Below, one piece after another: positions 33,499 to 41,444 of a stretch of DNA of 64,000 bases. The stretch lies in contig DUBB01000007.1 in NCBI GenBank assembly GCA_012960535.1, forward strand, positions 1 through 64,000, in the 5' to 3' direction. This DNA comes from Gammaproteobacteria bacterium (GTDB lineage: Bacteria; Pseudomonadota; Gammaproteobacteria; Pseudomonadales; Azotimanducaceae). A model generated the notes under the pieces. The model ran no database searches and was not told the DNA's origin. It worked only from the letters and a program-made list of their open reading frames with translations. Position numbers and translations under genes: made by a program. Position 1 is the first letter of the stretch. Each line of letters opens with the position of its first letter.

Positions 33499-34275
33499 AT
33501 GAATATAACCGGTAAAAATATCGTAATCACGGGCGCTGCAAGCGGTATCGGCCGAGCCATGGCACGACGATTTAAGGAAGAAGGCGCCAGTGCAATAATG
33601 ATTGCCGATATTAATGCCACTGCCCTTGAAAAGGTGGCTGAGGAAGTCGGTGCCACAGCTTTCCCTTCAGATGTCTCCAAGGAACAGGATATCCAGGCCC
33701 TAATCGCAGCCGCAGAGGCAGAATTCGGACAAATAGACCTACTCTGCAATAATGCCGGCATCGGTCTCTCGGGCGGCCCCGAAGCATCAAATGAGAACTG
33801 GCAGAAAATATGGGAAATCAACGTCATGGCCCACATCTGGGCATGCCGTGCGGCACTACCGGGCATGCTCGCTCGCCAGGATGGCTACATCTTAAATACA
33901 GCTTCTGCTGCCGGGCTTCTTTCCCAGATTGGTTCAGCACCGTATGCCGTAACCAAGCACGCTGCTGTTGCTTTCTCAGAATGGCTGGCAATCAGCTATG
34001 GTGACAGGGGCCTGAAAGTATCGGTGCTTTGCCCTCAGGCAGTAAGAACGGCCATGACGGCCGGCAGTGGCGGTGGGGTTGCCTCCGTCGATGGGATGAT
34101 AGAGCCAGAGGTCCTCTGCGATACCGTGATTAAATCTCTGGAGGCCGAGGAATTCCTGGTATTACCGCACCCAGAGGTGAAAACCTACATGCAGAGAAAA
34201 AGTCAAGACTATGATCGCTGGCTCAAAGGTATGCGCCGCCTCCATTCGCAGTATGCAGCCGACGAATGGCCTTAA
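33499..34275 (+). CDS. Short-chain dehydrogenase/reductase
   Basis: A 258-residue classical SDR. The nucleotide loop is TGAASGIG (11-18), NNAG lies at 83-86 and the catalytic set is Ser135, Tyr148 and Lys152 (YAVTK). Asp36 after the second strand suggests NAD preference. The substrate is unknown. It is 115 bp after the aminotransferase gene and is closed by a strong hairpin. Confidence 0.93.
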   Translation: MNITGKNIVITGAASGIGRAMARRFKEEGASAIMIADINATALEKVAEEVGATAFPSDVSKEQDIQALIAAAEAEFGQIDLLCNNAGIGLSGGPEASNENWQKIWEINVMAHIWACRAALPGMLARQDGYILNTASAAGLLSQIGSAPYAVTKHAAVAFSEWLAISYGDRGLKVSVLCPQAVRTAMTAGSGGGVASVDGMIEPEVLCDTVIKSLEAEEFLVLPHPEVKTYMQRKSQDYDRWLKGMRRLHSQYAADEWP

Positions 34276-34307
34276 CCTCAACATAGTCAACTGCATACCA
34301 TGACAGC

Positions 34308-34328
34308 CCTGCTGACTTCATCAGCAGG
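34308..34328 (+). terminator. Strong hairpin after the SDR gene
   Basis: CCTGCTGA (34308-34315) and TCAGCAGG (34321-34328) form a perfect 8-bp stem with a 5-nt loop, 32 bp after the SDR stop. The following sequence ACTTTAG is only weakly U-rich. It separates the SDR unit from the metA promoter. Confidence 0.6.
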
Positions 34329-34372
34329 ACTTTAGAGCGCTAATTTTACTACCTACTTCCCCGGTACTTGGG

Positions 34373-34378
34373 TATACT
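34373..34378 (+). promoter_or_regulatory. Probable -10 box of the metA riboswitch transcript
   Basis: TATACT lies here with a purine start expected near 34385, exactly where the SAM-II aptamer begins. A clear -35 box at 17-bp spacing is missing. Confidence 0.5.
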
Positions 34379-34383
34379 CTAGC

Positions 34384-34433
34384 CTGCGCCGATTTGACAT
34401 CAGCTTGCGGGCGCGTAAGAAATACTGCTAAAG
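34384..34433 (+). ncRNA. SAM-II riboswitch aptamer
   Basis: The sequence matches the SAM-II (metA leader) consensus in order. The P1 5' arm GCGCC (34386-34390) is followed by the A/U-rich GATTTGA (34391-34397) and CTTGC (34404-34408). The P1 3' arm GGCGC (34410-34414) is then followed by GTAAGAAAT and the 3' pseudoknot strand CTGCTAAAG (34425-34433). P1 pairs perfectly over five bases, and CAG (34401-34403) can pair with CTG (34425-34427) in the pseudoknot. It lies 70 bp before metA, the classic target. SAM binding should reduce metA expression. Most known examples are alphaproteobacterial. Confidence 0.88.
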
Positions 34434-34451
34434 AGTTCAACCTACTTTAGC
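34427..34451 (+). promoter_or_regulatory. Antiterminator pairing in the metA leader
   Basis: GCTAAAG (34427-34433), part of the aptamer's pseudoknot strand, is exactly complementary to CTTTAGC (34445-34451), which overlaps the 5' arm and loop of the terminator. The two states should exclude each other: with SAM the aptamer keeps GCTAAAG and the terminator forms; without SAM the antiterminator forms. Confidence 0.7.
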
Positions 34452-34472
34452 CAATGCTGAGTAGGTTTTTTT
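34439..34472 (+). terminator. Intrinsic terminator of the SAM-II expression platform
   Basis: The stem CCTACT (34441-34446) with AGTAGG (34460-34465), extendable by two A-T pairs, is followed by seven T (34466-34472). It begins seven bases after the aptamer and ends 31 bp before the metA ATG. Confidence 0.85.
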
Positions 34473-34503
34473 GTGCCATTTTTTGCTTGATTACGGACTT
34501 TCT

Positions 34504-35454
34504 ATGCCCATCAAAATACCGGATTCTCTACCTGCTACAAGCGTTTTACAAAACGAGAATATCTTCTGCATCTCATCCTCAGCCGCTGAAATTCAGGACA
34601 TACGCGAACTACGAATTCTTATCCTCAACCTGATGCCAAAGAAGATTGAAACTGAAATACACCTGCTACGTATGCTCTCTAACACACCACTACAAGTGCA
34701 GATTGAGTTGATGCGGATTAATGACAGGCCGTCAAAAAACACACCTATAGAGCATATGGAAGATTTCTATCAGGACTTTTCCGCGGTCAGGCATCGTAAA
34801 TACGACGGTATGATTATTACCGGTGCACCATTGGGACAGGTCCCTTTTGATAAAGTGCTGTTTTGGGACCAACTTACCGAGATTCTAGATTGGACCGAAA
34901 CTAACGTCACCTCAACCATGTTTCTATGCTGGGCTGTCCAGGCGGCAATGTATCATTTATACCAGGTCCCTAAAGTCGTGCTTCCTAAAAAAATTTCCGG
35001 CGTTTATCCCCACAAGCTACTCAAGCCATTTTCACCTATCGTCAGAGGCTTTGATGATCAATTTTATGCGCCCCATTCGCGTTTTGCTGAAGTGCCTACG
35101 GCGAACATTCTAGCAACCCCAGGAATTGACCTGATAGCAGATTCTGAAGTTGCCGGCGCTTACATATTTGCTCACGAAACAGGCAAACATCTATTTATTA
35201 CCGGTCACTCAGAATACGAACCGTTATCGCTGGCCAACGAATATTTCAGAGACCTGGAGACGGGTGCGGAACCAGAAATTCCTGAAAACTATTTTTTCAA
35301 CAATGATCCCACCTGCGAACCCAATGTCACCTGGAAGAGCCATGGTAGTTTACTGTTCACGAATTGGCTCAACTATTTTGTCTACCAGTTATCACCTTTC
35401 AACCCCAGTGATATCGGCAAGGTCAGACATCCTCCGATTATGAAACTGGTCTGA
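34504..35454 (+). CDS. metA: Homoserine O-succinyltransferase MetA
   Basis: A 316-residue MetA that activates homoserine in methionine synthesis. The start is ATG 34504, matching the MPI-x-PDxLPA N-terminus; a longer frame from a GTG at 34473 would overlap the terminator. Catalytic Cys142 lies in FLCWAVQA, and the His and Glu in GHSEYE. Residue 111 is Gly (APLG), the position that in published MetA work separates succinyl (Gly) from acetyl (Glu) donors, so succinyl-CoA use is expected. Expression is controlled by the SAM-II switch just upstream. Confidence 0.96.
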   Translation: MPIKIPDSLPATSVLQNENIFCISSSAAEIQDIRELRILILNLMPKKIETEIHLLRMLSNTPLQVQIELMRINDRPSKNTPIEHMEDFYQDFSAVRHRKYDGMIITGAPLGQVPFDKVLFWDQLTEILDWTETNVTSTMFLCWAVQAAMYHLYQVPKVVLPKKISGVYPHKLLKPFSPIVRGFDDQFYAPHSRFAEVPTANILATPGIDLIADSEVAGAYIFAHETGKHLFITGHSEYEPLSLANEYFRDLETGAEPEIPENYFFNNDPTCEPNVTWKSHGSLLFTNWLNYFVYQLSPFNPSDIGKVRHPPIMKLV

Positions 35455-35459
35455 GTTGC

Positions 35460-36839
35460 TTGTCCGCTGAATCTGTAAAACGGCCCCCGCTGGTCCAGGG
35501 GGATGTTAGATCAGGCCTGTTTAGAATGACCTTACCCATGATACTGGGGATATCCTCCAGCCTGTTGGCAGGCCTTGCTGAGACCTTTTACCTCGGCCAA
35601 CTGGGCTCAACCGAACTGGCAGCATTAGGTTTCACCTTTCCGGTGACTTCGGCACTGATGTCATTAACCCTCGGCGTATCCATTGGTTTGTCTTCCGTGC
35701 TCGCCAGAGAGGTAGGTGCTGGTGAAGACAGCAAGGTCAAACGTATTGCTACAGATGGTTTGAGCTTTGCCGTTATCCTTATGATCGTTGTCTCAATTAT
35801 CGGTATGCTCACAATCACACCCGTATTTAAAGCCCTGGGAGCCGATAACAGCACGCTGCCCCTCATTACCGAGTACATGCAGCTGTGGTACCTATCCCTT
35901 CTGTTTATGGCCATACCTTCGGTAGGCGCAAATGCATTAAGAGCAACTGGCGATGCCAGGACTTCGGGGATCATCATGATCATGGGCTCAATTTTACAAA
36001 TCTTGCTAAGCCCCATGCTTATCTTTGGCTGGTTTGGCTTACCCCCTCTGGGAATGGCTGGCGCAGCAGCCGGGAATTTACTCTCCAGGATACTGATGTT
36101 TACGGTCACTTTTTACATTTTAGTTTTCAGAGAAAAACTGATCATTTTCCAGGCAGTGGCATTATCGAGCATTCTCGAATCTTGGAAGAAGATACTTGAA
36201 GTCAGCATCCCGGCAACAGCGACCAACCTTATCGGACCTATCTCCAGCGCTATCATTGTCTCCATGCTGGCCAGTTACAGTCAGGAAACGGTGGCCGGTT
36301 TTGGTATTGCCAGCCGCATTGAAGGCCTGTTTGTTATTCCCTTGTTTGCACTCTCCGCCAGCATAGGCCCTTTCGTCGGTCAGAACTGGGGAGCGGGTGA
36401 ATTCAAGCGGGCCAATCATGCCATGCTGATAGCCTTTAAAAGCTGTATGTTATGGGGCTTGCTGGTGGCCGCGATATTATGGGTTTCTCGCGAACCAATC
36501 ATACGTCTTTTTAACGATCAGCAAGATGTAATCGACGCAGCCAGTATTTACCTGCTGATCATTCCAGTATCTTACGGCGCCTGGGGCATGCTGATGATGG
36601 CCTCAGCTATTTTTAATGCCCTCGGCAAGCCATATAAATCAACTGCCATGTCCGTAATGAGAATGTTTGTCATCTACATACCGCTGGCACTGTTGGGTAA
36701 CAGGCTGTTTGGTCTTCCTGGGATATTCATTGCGACCTGTCTGTCAAATCTATTGGCAGGTCTGCTTGGCGTCATCTGGAACAGGTATTCCTTTGGCGGC
36801 TTGAATCATTCTAGCAAAGCGCCAGCGACCAATTCATAG
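35460..36839 (+). CDS. MATE family multidrug/Na+ antiporter
   Basis: A 459-residue, 12-helix MATE exporter with two homologous halves (GLAETFYLGQLGSTELAALG near 37-56; ASRIEGLFVIPLFALSASIG near 281-300). It probably exports cationic drugs or metabolites using Na+ or H+. The start is a TTG five bases after the metA stop, with a poor ribosome site, so the first residues are uncertain. The position suggests read-through from the SAM-II-controlled metA promoter. Its end overlaps the convergent SDR gene by 34 bp. Confidence 0.9.
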   Translation: MSAESVKRPPLVQGDVRSGLFRMTLPMILGISSSLLAGLAETFYLGQLGSTELAALGFTFPVTSALMSLTLGVSIGLSSVLAREVGAGEDSKVKRIATDGLSFAVILMIVVSIIGMLTITPVFKALGADNSTLPLITEYMQLWYLSLLFMAIPSVGANALRATGDARTSGIIMIMGSILQILLSPMLIFGWFGLPPLGMAGAAAGNLLSRILMFTVTFYILVFREKLIIFQAVALSSILESWKKILEVSIPATATNLIGPISSAIIVSMLASYSQETVAGFGIASRIEGLFVIPLFALSASIGPFVGQNWGAGEFKRANHAMLIAFKSCMLWGLLVAAILWVSREPIIRLFNDQQDVIDAASIYLLIIPVSYGAWGMLMMASAIFNALGKPYKSTAMSVMRMFVIYIPLALLGNRLFGLPGIFIATCLSNLLAGLLGVIWNRYSFGGLNHSSKAPATNS

Positions 36840-37621
36840 TCCCGCATCACATCGACTGCATAAGTTATCTTACCGGTGAATTCCTGCGGATCACCATGAA
36901 CCAGCCTCAGGCAGGCTTCAGCCATATTCTCCACCGGGGTGATATTTTCTACCGGAGTATCTTCTGTAATAAGCTGGTGATGAACCACCCCCGGGGTCGC
37001 TACCAGCCCGGGTGAGATGACATTAACACCGATACCATCATTGTATACCTCCGATGCCAGGCCCGTAGTAAACCTTTCCAGTGCTGCTTTACACATGCCG
37101 TAAACGGTACCACCACGACCGGCTACGTCTTTCGCCGGGTGTATCGCAGCATGTGAGCTAACATTCAAGATCCAACCTGATCCTCGCGCCTGCATAGCCG
37201 GCAATACCAACTGAGACAGATGAAAAGGTGCATTTACCTGGACTTCGAACATCAGGTTTCGGTGTTTATCGGTGAAATCCTTAACCTGTACAAAATACGT
37301 GACCGCAGCATTGTTCACCAGAATATCGATTGAACCAAAGGCCGTCAGGGCTTCCTTGACCAGATTCTCCCTGTGGTCCTTGATCGCAAGATCACTTCTG
37401 ACAGCGATTGCCTGGCCACCAGCATCAACAATGCGCTGTACAACATTGTTAATACCGCCTGCCAGAACATGGTCTCCGTCATCTATCGTTCGAGCTGACA
37501 CCACCACGCGAGCCCCTTCCTGAGCATATCGCAAGGCTATTGCTTCTCCGATACCTCTACTGGCACCCGTGACGATAGCCACCTTGTCTTTGAGTTTTCC
37601 CCCTGGATTAATCTTAACCAC
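36806..37621 (-). CDS. Short-chain dehydrogenase/reductase
   Basis: A 271-residue SDR similar to the HSDL2/SDR-a group. TGASRGIGEA binds the dinucleotide, NNAAVTYF follows, and the catalytic motif is YGMCK after NVSSHA. I chose the GTG at 37619-37621 (VKINPGGKLKDKVAIVTG) because AGGA lies just upstream; a TTG at 37669 would add 16 unlike residues. The substrate is unknown. The last 34 bp overlap the MATE gene on the other strand. Confidence 0.9.
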   Translation of the reverse strand: MVKINPGGKLKDKVAIVTGASRGIGEAIALRYAQEGARVVVSARTIDDGDHVLAGGINNVVQRIVDAGGQAIAVRSDLAIKDHRENLVKEALTAFGSIDILVNNAAVTYFVQVKDFTDKHRNLMFEVQVNAPFHLSQLVLPAMQARGSGWILNVSSHAAIHPAKDVAGRGGTVYGMCKAALERFTTGLASEVYNDGIGVNVISPGLVATPGVVHHQLITEDTPVENITPVENMAEACLRLVHGDPQEFTGKITYAVDVMRDYELVAGALLE

Positions 37622-37928
37622 GATTTCCTGTCTCCTTGATTGCTGGCCTAGTCCTGCTGCTCTTAACAAACCAATTAAATCTTACAAATAGAGCAACCGA
37701 ACTAACAAGCCATTCAGCCATAGCTTACTTAAAACAGTGTCTGAATCCGAAGCGTCATCCTTCTCAGCCAACTAGTATCAATTAAGCACCCACTACAAAA
37801 CATAACCGAAAATGGCACTGCTAAACAATTGAATTCGCGCAAATTTATCATCAGGCGCCGTTGCCGTCACCATACTGACCACATAGTCTGGTTGATATTC
37901 GTTCAAGCGCAGGTCAGCACTTTAAGAT

Positions 37929-37959
37929 GGCCTGCTGCCCCTTCACAGCAGGGCCTTTT
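37929..37959 (+). terminator. Intrinsic terminator-like hairpin with no upstream gene
   Basis: GGCCTGCTG pairs with CAGCAGGGCC (one bulged G, 8-nt loop) and is followed by TTTT. The only gene upstream lies on the opposite strand, so this may end a short RNA made from 37700-37930. Confidence 0.5.
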
Positions 37960-37978
37960 CAACTATTACTGAAGGCTA

Positions 37979-38007
37979 AAGTGGGTCACTTATAAAGTGG
38001 CTCACTT
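37979..38007. promoter_or_regulatory. Two tandem dyads AAGTG-N3-CACTT, operator-like
   Basis: AAGTGGGTCACTT (37979-37991) and AAGTGGCTCACTT (37995-38007) repeat with a 16-bp period inside the larger unit TAAAGTGGSTCACTTA. They lie about 130 bp before the HlyD-family gene. Two palindromes in tandem suggest a dimeric repressor or activator site; the protein is unknown. Confidence 0.55.
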
Positions 38008-38135
38008 ATAGATGAGAACCGTAAAAGCACTGTCCAGATGTCGTGCGCGGAGGAAACACCAAGAAAAAGTTGCCATGAAATCCGGGTGCCAATGCCAACA
38101 GACTACAACGTCAATAAGAGAAATTATTTAGCATC

Positions 38136-39377
38136 ATGAGAAATGTACCCGCAAAACTGTTCAGACCAGAAGCAGTTCATTTTCATCAGCAGCAGTTTGG
38201 CTATCCACAAAACCACGCAGCCCGTAACCGAACGCTTTGGCCGTGGGCGGCTGGTGCAACTATCGCGATGCTCATTGTCCTGGGGCTACTACAGTTAACT
38301 TACTCCCAATCGCATCTGGTCAGCGGCAAGATTGATAGTCACAATGTACATATCATTCGATCTAACAGCATTGGTCATGTCTCAGGTATCTTCGTCAGCG
38401 AAGGTGAGGTAATCAAAGCGGGCCAGCCCATAATCAGCCTGAAAAGCCAGCACGATAGCAGAGAACATGCTTCAAGAATCGTCGAAATTGGCAAACAAAT
38501 CAGCCTGAAACGACAAAGACTGGAATTATTGGCACAGGCCCGGAGACTTGCCAGTAACAAATACGATCTAAGCGCGAAAACATGGTTAACCAAAGCCAGT
38601 CTACAGGCCCGGAGAATTTCGCTCCAAAGGCAAAAACGACAGCAATTGTATCTCATGTCCAGAGACACCCAGGCTCTTCTGAGCAAGAAGTTTGTTTCGC
38701 GACAGGAATGGCAAGGCCTGGCTCAGTCCGTTGTTGAAGCAGACCTGTCGCTACTGCAACTGTATCAGCAGCAAGAGGATATGGTCAGCCATCATGCCGT
38801 TTCGAAAATTGTGCTGGCCGAATCACAAACCCAACTGCACGATAGTATCAACCAGGAAATGCAGAATATCTCGCTTTTACGAGAACGCCGGTCGATTCTG
38901 GAATCCGGACTGAAAATCATTCTGAAAGCACCTGCACCTGGAACTGTCGGTTATCGCCATATCAACTTGCATAGTCAGGTAAATCCAGGTGTGGCCTTAG
39001 TAAACATCCATAAAACCAGCCAGGCGCATTCAGCGACCCTGTTTGTGCCCGTTAAATTCAGGGACTACATCGCTCAGGGCGATCCAGTTCACCTGAAACT
39101 AGAGCGTGATGGCGAAAATGAGCCGATCCTGCTGAAAACCTTCATCTCACACATAGATGATGCTGCTATACCCCTGCAATCCGGCCCGAGACAGCAATCC
39201 GGCACCTACATCAACCTGGTCAGGGTTGAATTCAACAAAGAACTGATTGGTTCGACGGATGACGCCTCCTCACTAAGTCCCGGCATGCCGCTTAAAGCAT
39301 TAATACAGCTTCAGGATAAAACACTACTTGAACATCTCCAGGGTTTTATTACTCACACTATGCAAGGTCAGTCATGA
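38136..39377 (+). CDS. HlyD-family periplasmic adaptor (CvaA/RaxA type)
   Basis: A 413-residue membrane fusion protein. A single helix lies at about 36-54, followed by a lipoyl-like half motif (SGHVSGIFVSEGEVIKAGQPIISL-type, about 75-100), a long coiled coil (about 105-255) and a second half with APAPGTVGYRHINL. The type is that of CvaA/MchE, which link a C39-peptidase ABC exporter to an outer-membrane channel. The ATG has no strong ribosome site. It overlaps the exporter gene by four bases (ATGA). A TolC-like gene is not in the window. Confidence 0.9.
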   Translation: MRNVPAKLFRPEAVHFHQQQFGYPQNHAARNRTLWPWAAGATIAMLIVLGLLQLTYSQSHLVSGKIDSHNVHIIRSNSIGHVSGIFVSEGEVIKAGQPIISLKSQHDSREHASRIVEIGKQISLKRQRLELLAQARRLASNKYDLSAKTWLTKASLQARRISLQRQKRQQLYLMSRDTQALLSKKFVSRQEWQGLAQSVVEADLSLLQLYQQQEDMVSHHAVSKIVLAESQTQLHDSINQEMQNISLLRERRSILESGLKIILKAPAPGTVGYRHINLHSQVNPGVALVNIHKTSQAHSATLFVPVKFRDYIAQGDPVHLKLERDGENEPILLKTFISHIDDAAIPLQSGPRQQSGTYINLVRVEFNKELIGSTDDASSLSPGMPLKALIQLQDKTLLEHLQGFITHTMQGQS

Positions 39378-41443
39378 ACCAAGTTGAGACCGTATTCCAG
39401 GTCGAATCTTATGAATGTGGCCTGGCCTGCCTGGTTATGATTCAACGAGGCCTGGGCGGAGATATCAGTTTAAATGAATTCCGCGAAAGAGTGGGCGGGC
39501 GCGACCAGGAGCTATCCATCAAAGACATAATCCATTGTGCAAAGAAAATGCACCTCACCGGCAGGCCAGTTCAATGTGACCTGGACGAGCTTCGCCAACT
39601 GGTGCTACCGGCAATTCTTCACTGGCGTTTTAACCACTGGGTTGTTCTGACAAAAATCACCGGTAGCCAGTTCACTGTCCACGACCCGGTTGAAGGCCGA
39701 CTTCCTCTGCCCCACGCGGTGATCTCTCAGTTATACACGGGCATTGCTATTGAATTTTCAAAACTGACTTCTATTGAGAATAAATCTAATAAAAATTATA
39801 TTAAAATCAATAGTATACTAAGTAAAACTAATTTGAACCCCATGGCAATTGGTTTGCTGTTTCTGACTATGGGATTATTTTACCTCCTGGTACTCACCCT
39901 ACCATTATTTCTGAAACTGGTGGTGGATGATGTCCTGGTGCGCAGAGACCATAACTTACTGTTTACCCTGGCAGCCGGATTTACAATCCTGGGTTTAACT
40001 GCACAGTTCCTCTACTGGTTGCAGGGAAAGCTTGCTCTTTACCTGGCCCTACAATTGCAAGTTGATTTATCAACATCAATTCTTGAGCGATTATTGCGCT
40101 TGCCTCCACATTACTTTCGAACAAGAACCCCACCTGCACTACTGTCCAGGCTGGCGTCGATCAGGCCAGTGCAGCAATTTATATCGCAGGGGTTAATCCA
40201 GATGGCCATAAACACTATCATGCTGTGTCTGTGTCTAATCACGATCAGCAATCTGGTACCGGTAGCGGGGATGATATTAGTGGCTTTTATCACCGCGCTG
40301 TTTTGCATCTACTATCTGGCTATACCTAGACTCAAAAAGACCGGCGAATCAGCCCTTATCAAAGAGACTTCATTTCAATCAGAGGCAAATGATGTATTCC
40401 AGAACATCTCCTCCATCCAGCGATACCAGGCGGAAACCTTTTCGAAACTCAGGCTCCAGGAAAAGCAAATGCAAGCCCTGGTGGCCGAAAACAATAGTGC
40501 TGGCATCCAGTTAGCACTCACCACTGCACAGAATCTGCTGTTACATCTCAGCCACGTTATGCTTATATTCATCCTCAGTAGCCAGGTGATGGCCGGCAGT
40601 ATCAGTTTAGGCACCTGTTATCTAATTTTATCGTATCGACATTTTCTTACTGAGGCTACGAAAGGACTGGGTTGCGAACTGCTCGGAATACTAGCAATGC
40701 GCCTGCATCTGGATAGAATATCGGACTTTTATGTATACCAGCCCAGTGAGCCTGCTACCCACGTAAGCAGCATCGAATCCGGTTCGCTGATACTGCAGAA
40801 TCTGAGCATAGTCAGAAAGGACAGAAGGCTGCACTACCCTTTTAAAATACAACTTAATCCAGGACAACTACTCATTATTCAAGGACCATCGGGTTGCGGA
40901 AAATCAACCCTGGTTGAAGCAATAGCAGGCTCAATTCCGATAGCCGCAGGCACATTATCCTGGGGTTCTAAACCGGCAGGCACAACATTACATCAATGGT
41001 CACCGCAACAGGTAGGCAGCGTGCTAGGCGGTGACCGGCTTCATCTGGGCACCATAGCCAGCAACATCAGAATGCACCAGCCTGGCGGCGATCCAGATCA
41101 GCTGCGAACAGCCGCTTGTACCACCCTGCTCCACCAGGACATAATGGCCCTCCCTTTAGCCTACGATACCCTAATCTCCGCTTCGAACGTGCCGTTATCC
41201 CTGGGCCAGATACAGAAGCTGCTCATTGCCAGGGCGATATACCACAAGCCGAAACTTCTGCTGCTGGACGAGTCAACAGCAAACCTCGACCCACTGGCAG
41301 AAGAGCAGTTGTTAAGCAACCTGCGCCAGGCTGGAATGACTTTGGTCATAGCCACTCACAGAGACAATCTAACCCTTCAGGCTGACGTGCTTTTAATAAA
41401 TACAAGTACTGGCTGGCAGATCAAACAACAATCTGACGGCTAA
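39374..41443 (+). CDS. Peptidase-containing ABC exporter (C39, CvaB/RaxB-like)
   Basis: A 689-residue fusion of a C39 protease (about 1-130), six membrane helices (about 155-430) and a nucleotide-binding domain. The protease triad is Cys15 (in YECGLAC), His88 and Asp104 (VHDP), with Gln9 for the oxyanion hole, so leader cleavage should work. Walker A is GPSGCGKST and Walker B LLLLDES, but the ABC signature reads LSLGQ rather than LSGGQ. Such exporters cleave and secrete peptides with double-glycine leaders. No substrate gene was found next to it. Confidence 0.92.
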   Translation: MNQVETVFQVESYECGLACLVMIQRGLGGDISLNEFRERVGGRDQELSIKDIIHCAKKMHLTGRPVQCDLDELRQLVLPAILHWRFNHWVVLTKITGSQFTVHDPVEGRLPLPHAVISQLYTGIAIEFSKLTSIENKSNKNYIKINSILSKTNLNPMAIGLLFLTMGLFYLLVLTLPLFLKLVVDDVLVRRDHNLLFTLAAGFTILGLTAQFLYWLQGKLALYLALQLQVDLSTSILERLLRLPPHYFRTRTPPALLSRLASIRPVQQFISQGLIQMAINTIMLCLCLITISNLVPVAGMILVAFITALFCIYYLAIPRLKKTGESALIKETSFQSEANDVFQNISSIQRYQAETFSKLRLQEKQMQALVAENNSAGIQLALTTAQNLLLHLSHVMLIFILSSQVMAGSISLGTCYLILSYRHFLTEATKGLGCELLGILAMRLHLDRISDFYVYQPSEPATHVSSIESGSLILQNLSIVRKDRRLHYPFKIQLNPGQLLIIQGPSGCGKSTLVEAIAGSIPIAAGTLSWGSKPAGTTLHQWSPQQVGSVLGGDRLHLGTIASNIRMHQPGGDPDQLRTAACTTLLHQDIMALPLAYDTLISASNVPLSLGQIQKLLIARAIYHKPKLLLLDESTANLDPLAEEQLLSNLRQAGMTLVIATHRDNLTLQADVLLINTSTGWQIKQQSDG

Positions 41444-41444
41444 A

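Larger units (their letters stand above)
37622..38135. other. Intergenic region before the C39 exporter operon
   Basis: A 514-bp gap between divergent genes. It holds an intrinsic-terminator-like hairpin (37929-37959, + strand) and two tandem dyads (37979-38007). A 39-codon frame at 38012-38131 (two close cysteines, no double-glycine leader) is not supported by a ribosome site. No exporter substrate gene was recognised. Confidence 0.5.

Noticed and set aside
38012-38131. 39-codon frame just before the HlyD gene, considered as exporter substrate
   Set aside because: No double-glycine leader and no Shine-Dalgarno sequence before the ATG; highly basic N-terminus.
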